9,811 bases of DNA from NCBI GenBank assembly GCA_964245015.1, contig CAXTMA010000151.1:1-9811 (forward strand), written 5' to 3'. Below are positions 1 through 6,504 of the stretch, piece after piece. The translations under genes were made by a program, and so were the position numbers. The notes beneath the pieces were generated by a model, which saw nothing but the letters and a program-made list of their open reading frames with translations, made no database searches and was not told the DNA's origin. Numbering within the stretch: position 1 is the stretch's first letter; each line of letters starts with the position of its first letter. The stretch comes from RH-AL1 sp964245015. GTDB taxonomy: Bacteria > Pseudomonadota > Alphaproteobacteria > Rhizobiales > Beijerinckiaceae.

Positions 1-75
1 GATTCGAACCCCCGATAGGCTTGCACCTATGCCGCATTTCGAGTGCGGTGCATTCGACCACTCTGCCACCTCTCC
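1..75 (-). tRNA. tRNA-Ser (anticodon CGA), 3' end cut by window edge
   Basis: Read on the minus strand, the sequence starts GGAGAGGTGGCAGAGTGG, a typical bacterial tRNA-Ser acceptor and D-arm start. An anticodon stem CCGCA/TGCGG encloses the loop CTCGAAA, giving anticodon CGA, which reads the serine codon UCG. A variable arm follows, of the long type usual in tRNA-Ser, and then GGTTCGAATC of the T arm, where the window ends. The last part of the acceptor stem and any CCA lie to the left of position 1. The gene is partial only because of the window edge; nothing suggests a broken tRNA. Confidence 0.95.
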
Positions 76-102
76 AGCTAGAAATCCCGTTCAAAACAGT
101 CA

Positions 103-131
103 GTTATGGCCTAGTTAATGACTGCCCTCAA
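103..131 (-). promoter_or_regulatory. Possible sigma70-type promoter for tRNA-Ser
   Basis: On the minus strand, TTGAGG (126-131) and CATAAC (103-108) are separated by exactly 17 bases and lie upstream of the tRNA 5' end at 75. Spacing and position fit a housekeeping promoter, but both hexamers are imperfect. A match of this quality can occur by chance. Confidence 0.3.
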
Positions 132-221
132 GGCTTACACCTACAGCCGCGAAGCCAAGATTATGGCTAAGCAGGTTCGCGTTGGCAGGCCGACGCTTCA
201 TCCGCTTAGCTCTTTGCTAGA

Positions 222-248
222 CCGCAGGTTTTGATCGCAAAACCGCGG
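222..248. repeat. Inverted repeat / hairpin with one bulge
   Basis: The arms CCGC-A-GGTTTT and AAAACC-GCGG pair over ten base pairs with a single bulged A and a six-base loop (GATCGC). On the plus strand a run of five T (251-255) follows a few bases later, so it could act as a weak terminator for plus-strand transcription. It could also be a relic of an insertion-sequence end next to the IS1380 remnant. It lies between the tRNA and the transposase remnant, in DNA with no recognised gene. Confidence 0.4.
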
Positions 249-299
249 GGCATTTTTGCGAAACTTGCCTAGTTCGTTCATAAGGAGAGATAGTGCGGA

Positions 300-905
300 T
301 GTCCAGCCTGACCTATGCGCTGGTGGACACCTGGATGGCTTCGGCCTACCGGGCCCGAAGCCGCTGTTGAAGAAGGTCGAGACCATCGCCGATGCCGTCC
401 GCACGGATCGCGCCGTCGCCGACAAGCCCGTGATGCGGGACTACGTTGAAATCCGGCACGAGGCGGGCTCGTGGACCCGCGCGCGCCGGGCGGTGGTGCG
501 CGTCGAGGCGACCCGGCTCGGCCTCCGCTTCACAAACCTCGGGCGCGGCTCGCCCGAGTGGATCTACGACAGTCAGAACTCAAGCCCATGGGCAGGCCGG
601 GAACCCGATCAAGCCGCGCAAGGCCCAACTGCGGTCCGACCGCACCTCGTGCCGCTCGGCGCTCGCCAACCGGGTCCGCCTCGTCCTGCGCACGGCCGCC
701 GACTGGCTGATGCCGGCGGTGAGGGACGCCGTTCCCAAGGTCCGCGACCTTGCCGGGGCCGAGGTCGCGACGGTGCGCCCGCGGCTGCTCAAGATCGCCG
801 CCAGGGTGGTGGAAACGCGTCCCCGCGTGCGCCTCGCCTTTGCCGCGGCCTGTTCCGAGGCCAATCTCATCGCTGGTCTCGCGTTGGCCTTGCTCGGCGA
901 CGGAT
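300..905 (+). pseudogene. IS1380-family transposase, C-terminal remnant, frameshifted
   Basis: This is the C-terminal part of an IS1380-type DDE transposase, split over two reading frames. The first frame, to about position 573, carries FGLPGPKPLLKK, then a WTRARRAVVRVEATRLGLRF-like core and a segment ending EWIYDS. The family then continues as YCARGQxEN, and that part is found in a different frame from about 584: HGQAGNPIK, followed by RSDRTSCRSALANRVRLVLR and RLLKIAARVVETRPRVRLAF. A single-base-type frameshift therefore lies near 574-583. The N-terminal half, with the first catalytic aspartates, is missing. The remnant has no function of its own and marks past IS activity beside the tRNA. 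Family assignment rests on recognising these conserved blocks; the outer boundaries are approximate. Confidence 0.85.
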
Positions 906-1590
906 CCGATCCACGGGGCCGAGCCCCTCGAAACGAAATTCTTCCGTCTCTCCAGCGCCGCACCCTCATCATCAGAACCAACAGCCGGCGCTGTCCACCG
1001 ACCACACCCTCGCGCCCTCCACGCTCGACGCCGCCGACCGCCGCGCCAACCAACACCCTGATAGATTATGGGCGGCTAGGCAGCCTATTCGCCTGCTCAG
1101 TTCCCCAAATTGAACGACACGAGTTCAAGCCGTTCCACGCTCGTATGATTGGGGCAGCGCAGCCGATACCGCCAGGCCAGTCGCCTGCCCTTGCATCGGG
1201 GTGACGCCGGTCCTTAATGCAGGGATGTTCCGCGGGCGCCCGATGAACGGCAGCGGGCAAGTCGGACTTGTCGCGGCGGAGCAGGCGAGCAGAGGTGGCA
1301 TGGCGGCTCATCTTGGCAGGAACGCGACCGGCCTCCCTGCCGCATCGCCACAATTTGACCGGAGGAACGGGCGTTGGCGTCGGGCGACGCATCGAACATT
1401 CAGCTCCTACCAAGGCGGAAGCCGCGCGACACTCAATGTGCAGCCAGGGTCGGCGGTCCCCGGTGCAAATTTCCATTCGCTGGACAGGTCACAATCTCGA
1501 CATACCTCTGCGATACCGAGCCATCGATCTTGATGAGCGGTCATCGTCGGTCTACCATCGGCGCAATCAGACAAGCTGTTCAGATATTAT
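906..1590. other. No recognisable gene (about 685 bases)
   Basis: Open frames exist on both strands here, as expected in GC-rich DNA, but none has a convincing start, a plausible protein composition or a family motif I recognise. The products are rich in Arg, Ser and Pro with no hydrophobic core pattern. The stretch may be decayed IS flank or intergenic DNA. It ends at the ribosome binding site of the oxygenase gene. Confidence 0.5.
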
Positions 1591-1607
1591 AAAAAGGAAG
1601 TCGATAC

Positions 1608-2414
1608 ATGACGAAGTCGGAAGGACTTCATGCCAGCCATGGCGTCGAGAAGATCGTTACTTTGTTCGACAACCCGCATTATGCACGACTTGCGACTGAG
1701 TCGCGCGAGCACTTCAAGAATGCCGATCCATTCCCACATATTGCCCTCGATAACTTCTTGCCCGATGATGTCGCGGCCATCCTGGGCGCAACCTATCCTG
1801 ACCCTAACGACAGCACGACCCGCTGGAAGACACATTCGAATAACAATGTTTCGCGCAAGTTCGTGGAAGACGTGTCGGCGCTCGCTTTGCCAATGAGGTT
1901 ATTCGCGAACGCTGTTACCTCGCGTGAATTCCTGTTGTTTCTCGAAACGATTTCCGGGATCGACTGCCTCCTGCCCGATCCCTATTTCATCGGCGGCGGC
2001 GCGATGGCGACCGGCAGGGGCGAGTTCCTCAAGGTACACGCCGATTTCGACTGGCACCATAAGCTGCAGGCTCATCGGCGTCTGAACGCGCTCTTCTATC
2101 TGGCGCCCGACTGGCAACCCGAGTGGGGCGGTAACCTCGAGCTGTGGTCCAAGGACATGTCGCAGCGGGTTCAGAGCATCGAGCCAAAATTCAACAGAGT
2201 CGTTATTTTCGAGGTGACCGACGACGCCAATCACGGGCAACCCGAGCCGCTTACGACGCCCGATTCTATCTACCGCCGGGTCTTCAGCGCATTCTACTAT
2301 ACAAGCCGGAAGTCAGACCATGACTGGAATGCCCCGCACTTTACGCTCTACAAACCCGAGAACTCGCCCTACGGCATGAGTTTGCAGAAGGATTATGCCG
2401 CAAAGGCTGAGTAG
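1608..2414 (+). CDS. 2OG-Fe(II) oxygenase (prolyl 4-hydroxylase-like fold)
   Basis: A 268-residue protein of the 2-oxoglutarate and Fe(II)-dependent oxygenase superfamily. These enzymes couple decarboxylation of 2-oxoglutarate to hydroxylation of a substrate, which cannot be deduced here. The metal ligands are visible: an HxD pair (His144, Asp146, in KVHADFDWH) and a distal His209 (DANHGQPEP). Arg223/Arg224 in IYRRVFSAFYYT is placed to bind the 2-oxoglutarate carboxylate. The strand NALFYLAPDWQ followed by EWGGNLELW is typical of the family's double-stranded beta-helix, and PFPHIALDNFLP is its usual N-terminal block. The start is supported by AAAAAGGAAG about seven bases before the ATG. Length is normal and the catalytic set complete, so it is probably active. 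No signal peptide is seen, so it is cytoplasmic. The stop overlaps the next gene by 20 bases, indicating co-translation. Confidence 0.9.
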   Translation: MTKSEGLHASHGVEKIVTLFDNPHYARLATESREHFKNADPFPHIALDNFLPDDVAAILGATYPDPNDSTTRWKTHSNNNVSRKFVEDVSALALPMRLFANAVTSREFLLFLETISGIDCLLPDPYFIGGGAMATGRGEFLKVHADFDWHHKLQAHRRLNALFYLAPDWQPEWGGNLELWSKDMSQRVQSIEPKFNRVVIFEVTDDANHGQPEPLTTPDSIYRRVFSAFYYTSRKSDHDWNAPHFTLYKPENSPYGMSLQKDYAAKAE

Positions 2415-3432
2415 GGCGCCGGACGGCGTCCCGAGCGGCGCGGCCGCCCCGGACGCGGAGTCTCAACGGCTCATTGGCCGGCCGAACCGGAGCCGGCCAA
2501 GCCACTTTGGCATCGGTTGCATGAATTTCGGTTGGCAGGTCGACGGCTGCCGAGCCCGCACCATCGTGCGAGAGGCGATCGAGGCGGGCGTGGACTTCTT
2601 TGACACATCCGTCAGCTACGGCCGCGGCGCGAGCGAGACCATGCTCGGCACCGCTTTGCGCGACCTCGGCTGTCGTGACAACGTGATCGTCGCAACTAAG
2701 TTCGGCTCGCCCGCAACGCCCGACGCGCGCGCGCATGAGGTCGGCAACAGCCGCGAGATCGTCATCAAGCACTGCGAGTTGAGCCTCGCGCGGCTCGGCA
2801 CCGACCGCATCGACTTGATGCAGATGCATCATCCCGATCCGGCGACGCCCTTCGAAGAAACGTTGGAGGCGCTCGAGACGCTCCTGCGCCAGGGCAAGGT
2901 GCTGCGGGTCGGGCTGTGCAATCTCCAAGGTCCGCAACTCGCGGCGGCGGTCGCCCTCGCGCAGAGCCGCGGCGATATCACGATCCACAGCCATCAGGTG
3001 CGCTTCAACCTCCTCGACCGGCGGGCGGAGGCTCAAGCCTTGGCCGAAGCGCGTGCCCTCGGCATCGCCAGCTTGGCCTACGCGCCCCTCGCCGAGGGTT
3101 TCCTGTCTGGCCGCTACCGCCGCGCGGAAGCATTCCCTCCCGGCAGCCGATTCGCCCTAGCATCGGCCGTGAACCGCTACGAGCAGCGGTTCACGGCCGA
3201 TGTTGAAACCAAGCTCGCGCTCATCGACGAGGTCGCACGCGCATGCGGCGTCGCTCTCGCGACACTGGCGCTCGCTTGGCTGTGCCGCCGGTCCGACGTC
3301 GACCGGATCATCATTGGGCCGTCGACCGCGGCGCAGGTCCGAGCTTTAACGGCTGTCGAGGCGGTGACGCTCGGCGATGAATCGGTGCGTAGGCTCGACC
3401 AGATTGTTCCCCCGGGCACATTCCATGCGTAA
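2395..3432 (+). CDS. Aldo/keto reductase family protein
   Basis: A 345-residue NAD(P)H-dependent oxidoreductase with a TIM-barrel fold, expected to interconvert a carbonyl and an alcohol. The catalytic tetrad is complete: Asp70 (FFDTS), Tyr75 (SYG), Lys102 (ATKFG) and His135 (LMQMHHPD). Other family blocks are FGIGCMNFG near residue 38, VGLCN near 152, a Gln-Val-Arg-Phe-Asn-Leu-Leu block near 182, APLAEGFLSGRY near 210 and IIIGPST near 306, the cofactor-binding end. The start at 2395 lies inside the oxygenase gene, 20 bases before its stop, with AGAAGGAT just upstream. The later in-frame ATG (2521) would remove the first barrel strand and is unlikely. In a glycan locus an enzyme of this kind could reduce a keto-sugar or aldehyde intermediate, which is inference. 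The N-terminal 35 residues are Arg/Pro/Ala-rich and longer than usual. Confidence 0.93.
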   Translation: MPQRLSRAPDGVPSGAAAPDAESQRLIGRPNRSRPSHFGIGCMNFGWQVDGCRARTIVREAIEAGVDFFDTSVSYGRGASETMLGTALRDLGCRDNVIVATKFGSPATPDARAHEVGNSREIVIKHCELSLARLGTDRIDLMQMHHPDPATPFEETLEALETLLRQGKVLRVGLCNLQGPQLAAAVALAQSRGDITIHSHQVRFNLLDRRAEAQALAEARALGIASLAYAPLAEGFLSGRYRRAEAFPPGSRFALASAVNRYEQRFTADVETKLALIDEVARACGVALATLALAWLCRRSDVDRIIIGPSTAAQVRALTAVEAVTLGDESVRRLDQIVPPGTFHA

Positions 3433-3807
3433 GCGACCCCGTCGTCTCGCGGTCGGCCCTGCAATGGTACGTTTCACGATGCTCGGCCGCGTCTCGACGG
3501 CTCCGGTTCGAGAAGCAGCATCGAAATGGTCGGGCCCGGTGCCGCGTATGGCGCCAACCTCGTGCCATCATCCGCCTTCGATGCGGACCCGGCGGCTTTG
3601 TCGTTGCGCCGCAGATCGCTGGGCGCTACATCGCAGACGACCGCGCCGCTGCCTCGCGCGCTTCCTGATCGCACCGACACTTGCAAGGCAACGCGCGATG
3701 CGGATGGCCGCGATCTTGGCCAAACCAAGCGGCGGCCAAGCGTCCGCGACGGCTGGCAGTCCGATGATCGGTTCATTGTAGGGGCACATTCCTCGTTAGG
3801 AGCAGGT
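3433..3807. other. Intergenic stretch without a recognisable gene
   Basis: These 375 bases separate the aldo/keto reductase from the O-methyltransferase. The methyltransferase reading frame stays open upstream to 3526, but its translation there is low-complexity Ala/Arg/Ser/Pro with no match to the methyltransferase family. I therefore read it as non-coding or as remains of a decayed gene. No clear terminator hairpin or promoter pair stands out. Confidence 0.45.
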
Positions 3808-4530
3808 ATGACAAAACGCCGTCTCACCGAGCAGGAAACACTGTACAACGCCGAGCGGGAGGCCCTGATCTCGTCATGTAGCCCGTCCTACATCGCGGAT
3901 GCGCCTTTCGTGTTCGCCAACCGCATCCAGATCACGTCGATGCTGTCGAGGATTGAGCTGTTCAAGATGATCCTCGACGTGCCGGGCGCAATCGTCGAGT
4001 GCGGGGTATTTAAAGGTAATTCGCTGATGCTGCATCTCCAGCTCTCGTTGCTGCTGGAGCCCTACGCCATCAATCGGAGCATCTACGGCTTCGACACCTT
4101 CGGCGGCTTCCGCAGCATTGACAAGGAGGCCGATCCGGCCGACATCAACGAGACGATGTTCTCGGATACCAACTCCGAGGTGCTACAGAAAAGTATCCTC
4201 CTTAACGACATCATCCGCCCGGTTAACCGCATTCCCCGATGCGAGATCATCAAGGGCGACATCGTCGCGACGGTTCCCCAGTTCGTCAAGGATAAACCTG
4301 AGCTTTGCGTGGCGATGCTTATTCTCGACACCGACCTGTACCAGTCAACGAAGGTAGCGCTGGAAGCATTCCTGCCATGCATGCCGAAGGGTGCGGTCGT
4401 CGTGCTGGATGAGGTCGCCTACCGGCACTTCCCCGGCGAGACACAGGCCCTGAAGGAGGTCGTCGGCCTGTCGAATATCGAGCTGAAACGCTTGCCGTTC
4501 GACGCTTCGGTCGGATATTTCAGAGTCTAG
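3808..4530 (+). CDS. TylF/MycF/NovP-type O-methyltransferase
   Basis: A 240-residue class I SAM-dependent methyltransferase of the macrocin/deoxysugar O-methyltransferase (TylF) type. Members methylate a sugar hydroxyl and need Mg2+. Visible motifs in order: the SAM-binding block AIVECGVFKGNS (Glu64), YGFDTFGGF (Asp96, end of strand 2), IIKGDIVATVP (Asp151), LILDTDLYQST (Asp174, Asp176) and GAVVVLDE (Asp201). The last two supply the acidic residues expected to bind metal. I chose the ATG at 3808 because TTAGGAG sits just before it and family similarity starts soon after; an in-frame extension to 3526 has no such support. Length matches the family. It lies on the same strand as the oxygenase/reductase pair but 375 bases downstream, so it may have its own promoter. 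A role in methylating a surface-glycan sugar is the likeliest use. No signal peptide. Confidence 0.9.
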   Translation: MTKRRLTEQETLYNAEREALISSCSPSYIADAPFVFANRIQITSMLSRIELFKMILDVPGAIVECGVFKGNSLMLHLQLSLLLEPYAINRSIYGFDTFGGFRSIDKEADPADINETMFSDTNSEVLQKSILLNDIIRPVNRIPRCEIIKGDIVATVPQFVKDKPELCVAMLILDTDLYQSTKVALEAFLPCMPKGAVVVLDEVAYRHFPGETQALKEVVGLSNIELKRLPFDASVGYFRV

Positions 4531-4619
4531 CCTGCAGCTTGATCAACTGCTTTTGGCCGTCTTGGTTGAGATAAGATGATGGCTGGCGAGAGCTGACAGG
4601 AGCAGTGTAGTGACTGCGG

Positions 4620-5490
4620 CTGACTTCCTCGGGTTGTCACCGCTCGGTTCTGGCCTGGGGGCAGTCTGGCCAGCTTGCGAGGGTCCTGGGCAGTGGCGAC
4701 GAAGAAGAACTTCTTCCCAGGTGTCGTGTGGTTCGCGCAAGCACAGCCGGTTGCGCTTCAGGCGCGCAAACAGCATCTCGATCTTCTTTCGCCGGCGCCG
4801 CGAGTCCAGGTAGGCGCCGTGTTGGCGTTGTCGCTCGCCATCACCCGCGCCCTCGTGAATGGAAGAAGCGATCTTGCGCATCGGCTTGTTAGGACAGGAG
4901 CGCGGCCGTAGGATGCAGGCATTCCACTCAGTCTTGCGGGCTCAATATCTGGAGTGCCATCAGCTGATGGCCGCTTCTTAACGGCTTTCCCTGTCGATAA
5001 ACGGCGCAGCTCGCGGCCGCTCGGGCAAGTGTAGATGTTGCGATCAACGTTATAAGTGTGAACAACCGTGCAACAGGGTCTGGCGCGATCTCGATGACAT
5101 CTGCCGGTGGCGTTCCGCTGATGTGTCAGCAGGATCATCATGCATGCAGCCTTTCGGTTCTCCTCCCTGATCCCCGGCGGCTTGGCTGTCGATCACACCG
5201 TTGAGGCAGCCTTGACCCAGGGTCCCGTCCCAGTGCTGTTTGACAGTCATGTGGATAGTCAGCACGCTCAAAGGTGCCGTCACTGCGCGCTGACTTGGCA
5301 AACACCAAGCCATGCGGGTGGATGTCACGCTCACAGATGAATTAGGCGAGCATCTCCGCCAAGCATGAGCTGGCGCGTGCGATCAATCATGCGCTTGGCC
5401 GCAGTTACCTCTTCCTGCCGCACGGCGGCGGTCGCCTACACATCCGAAATCATGGCTGTAAGGCAGCCTTTCCGACACGAATCGTCATGC
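4620..5490 (-). pseudogene. IS1182-type transposase remnant, multiply disrupted
   Basis: On the minus strand, family blocks appear in order but in changing frames. They are AMISDV-stop-ATAAVRQEEVTAAKRMIDRT (a TAG at 5436-5438 where Glu is usual), then AEMLA-stop-FICERDIHPHG (a TAA at 5342-5344 where Trp is usual). Next come LVFAKSARSDGTFERADY, TYNVDRNIYTCPSGREL, MRKIASSIHEGA, RRRRKKIEMLFARLKR and finally, in yet another frame, ATAQDPRKLARL. The N-terminal half is absent, about 20 residues are missing between the IDRT and AEML blocks, and roughly 200 bases of foreign sequence interrupt the ADY/TYNV junction (about 5055-5257). At least two stops and several frameshifts make it inactive. It is the C-terminal DDE domain of an IS1182-type element. 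Ends are approximate; I could not locate terminal inverted repeats. Confidence 0.85.
5058..5254. other. About 200-base insertion inside the IS1182 remnant
   Basis: Read on the minus strand, the transposase frame runs to GERADY-type sequence ending at 5255 and resumes as TYNVDRN from 5057. The 197 or so bases between do not fit the family and shift the frame. Both junctions end in TAT (5255-5257 and 5052-5054), which could be a short target duplication or chance. I see no clear terminal inverted repeat and no coding potential, so it may be a small non-autonomous element or a rearrangement scar. Confidence 0.4.
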
Positions 5491-5536
5491 TTAACCGCCG
5501 CTCGTGTGAGCTCGCATGTCGGGCGACGGACGCCGC

Positions 5537-5908
5537 TCACGCGGTGTCCTGACCGGCGTTGATCCTGGCGCGCGCGAGATAGTGCCTCAGGGGATTGTCG
5601 ATCGTCTCGGCTAGCTGCGAGTGCTGGCCGAGGTACCATTCGGTCAGGAAAAGCGGGTGTGGATCTCGCCGCTCCTGCGCGCCGTTCTCGACATAGTGCA
5701 GAAGCGGATTGACGCCTGCCGCCCTGACGTCTGGATACTGCTCCAGATACCAAGCACAGTCGAACATCCTGTTTGGTTTACGTCCTTCTCGCACTCCGAA
5801 GCGGATGAAGTGGAACAGCGGATCCATGCCTGCCGCGCGAACGTCGGGGTAAGCCGCTAGGTAGTAGTCCGCATCAAAGAGCGAACTCGAACGCAGGGCG
5901 GCTGTCAT
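5537..5908 (-). CDS. Short protein of three 38-residue YPDV-type repeats, probably truncated
   Basis: Almost the whole product is three tandem 38-residue units: 5768-5881, 5654-5767 and 5540-5653, followed at once by the stop. The first two share FDxxxYLxxYPDVRAAGxxPLxHxxxxGxxExR; the third keeps FxxxWYL and NPLRHYL but has lost PDV. Units of this kind are known to me as appendages of large glycosyltransferase and polysaccharide-synthesis proteins in alphaproteobacteria; their own function is unclear. Here no catalytic domain accompanies them. The frame is open upstream to 6175, and the basic stretch FVHFISRKHRG just before the ATG resembles the segment preceding such repeats in larger proteins. 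The true start may therefore be upstream (GTG at 5938 or 5983), or this may be a broken-off end. No strong ribosome binding site is seen. The IS1182 remnant lies directly downstream. Confidence 0.6.
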   Translation of the reverse strand: MTAALRSSSLFDADYYLAAYPDVRAAGMDPLFHFIRFGVREGRKPNRMFDCAWYLEQYPDVRAAGVNPLLHYVENGAQERRDPHPLFLTEWYLGQHSQLAETIDNPLRHYLARARINAGQDTA

Positions 5909-6175
5909 CCCACGATGCTTGCGCGAGATGAAGTGCACGAAAATCTGCGACGAGAACGTACGGAGACGGTGTATTGCGATCACGTCCGCACCATGTCGAA
6001 AATATCCCAATAGGCAAATTCGGGGCGCCGCCGGACCGCCCGCGATCTCGATCCCTCCCAATGGCAGTCCAGAGTACTCATGCGGGCGGCGCAGACCTCG
6101 ACCGTGGTACACCTGACGGGGTGTTTGATGGCGAACGGTTGTAGACCGGCGCAGCCCCGGATCGGATCGCGACAA

Positions 6176-6504
6176 CGAGCTGGGACCGTGCGACGCCGCC
6201 GGCGCGCGAGCCGCCCCGGATGTAAGGGTCCAGAGTGCAGCGCGACGAGTCGAGTCTAGACTGCTTCGGCTGCTCCGTCCAGGCTTGGAGAACGGCTTCG
6301 CGGCACATCGGCTCTCGCATGCTCTTCAACTGGTGGGGGCGACGCGCAATCGCAGCTGTAGAGGATCGACTCTGTGATCGAGAGAGGAGGGTTGCGTCAG
6401 GGCTGGAATCTGAACAAGTGTCGCGCTCGCAGCCCGCTCTCTGCGTAGCGCCGCGCGAAGCGAAGGCGGCGGGGCTGCCTTGGTCGTCAGACAAGCGGAG
6501 GCCT
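6176..6504. other. Divergent intergenic region, no gene identified
   Basis: This stretch lies between the minus-strand repeat protein and the plus-strand propeller gene. The propeller frame is open through much of it (from a GTG at 6235), but the translation is Arg/Ser/Ala-rich without family features. It precedes the signal peptide, so it is probably untranslated leader or decayed sequence. Promoters for both divergent genes would be expected here; I could not pick any with confidence. Confidence 0.4.

Noticed and set aside
1..300. tRNA-Ser as the integration site of a genomic island covering this window
   Set aside because: Island integrases normally recombine at the 3' end of a tRNA gene. 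This tRNA is on the minus strand, so its 3' end faces left, out of the window, and the accessory DNA here abuts its 5' end. No integrase or repeated tRNA end is seen.
580..1056. Minus-strand open frame of 158 codons opposite the IS1380 remnant
   Set aside because: It is antisense to a recognisable transposase sequence, and its Arg/Ser/Ala-rich product has no family features; it is a shadow of GC-rich coding DNA.
2341..3036. Long minus-strand open frame opposite the aldo/keto reductase
   Set aside because: The plus strand carries a complete reductase with all catalytic residues; the antisense product has no recognisable motif.
3526..3807. N-terminal extension of the TylF-type methyltransferase
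   Set aside because: The frame is open but the translation is unlike the family, and a good ribosome binding site precedes the ATG at 3808.
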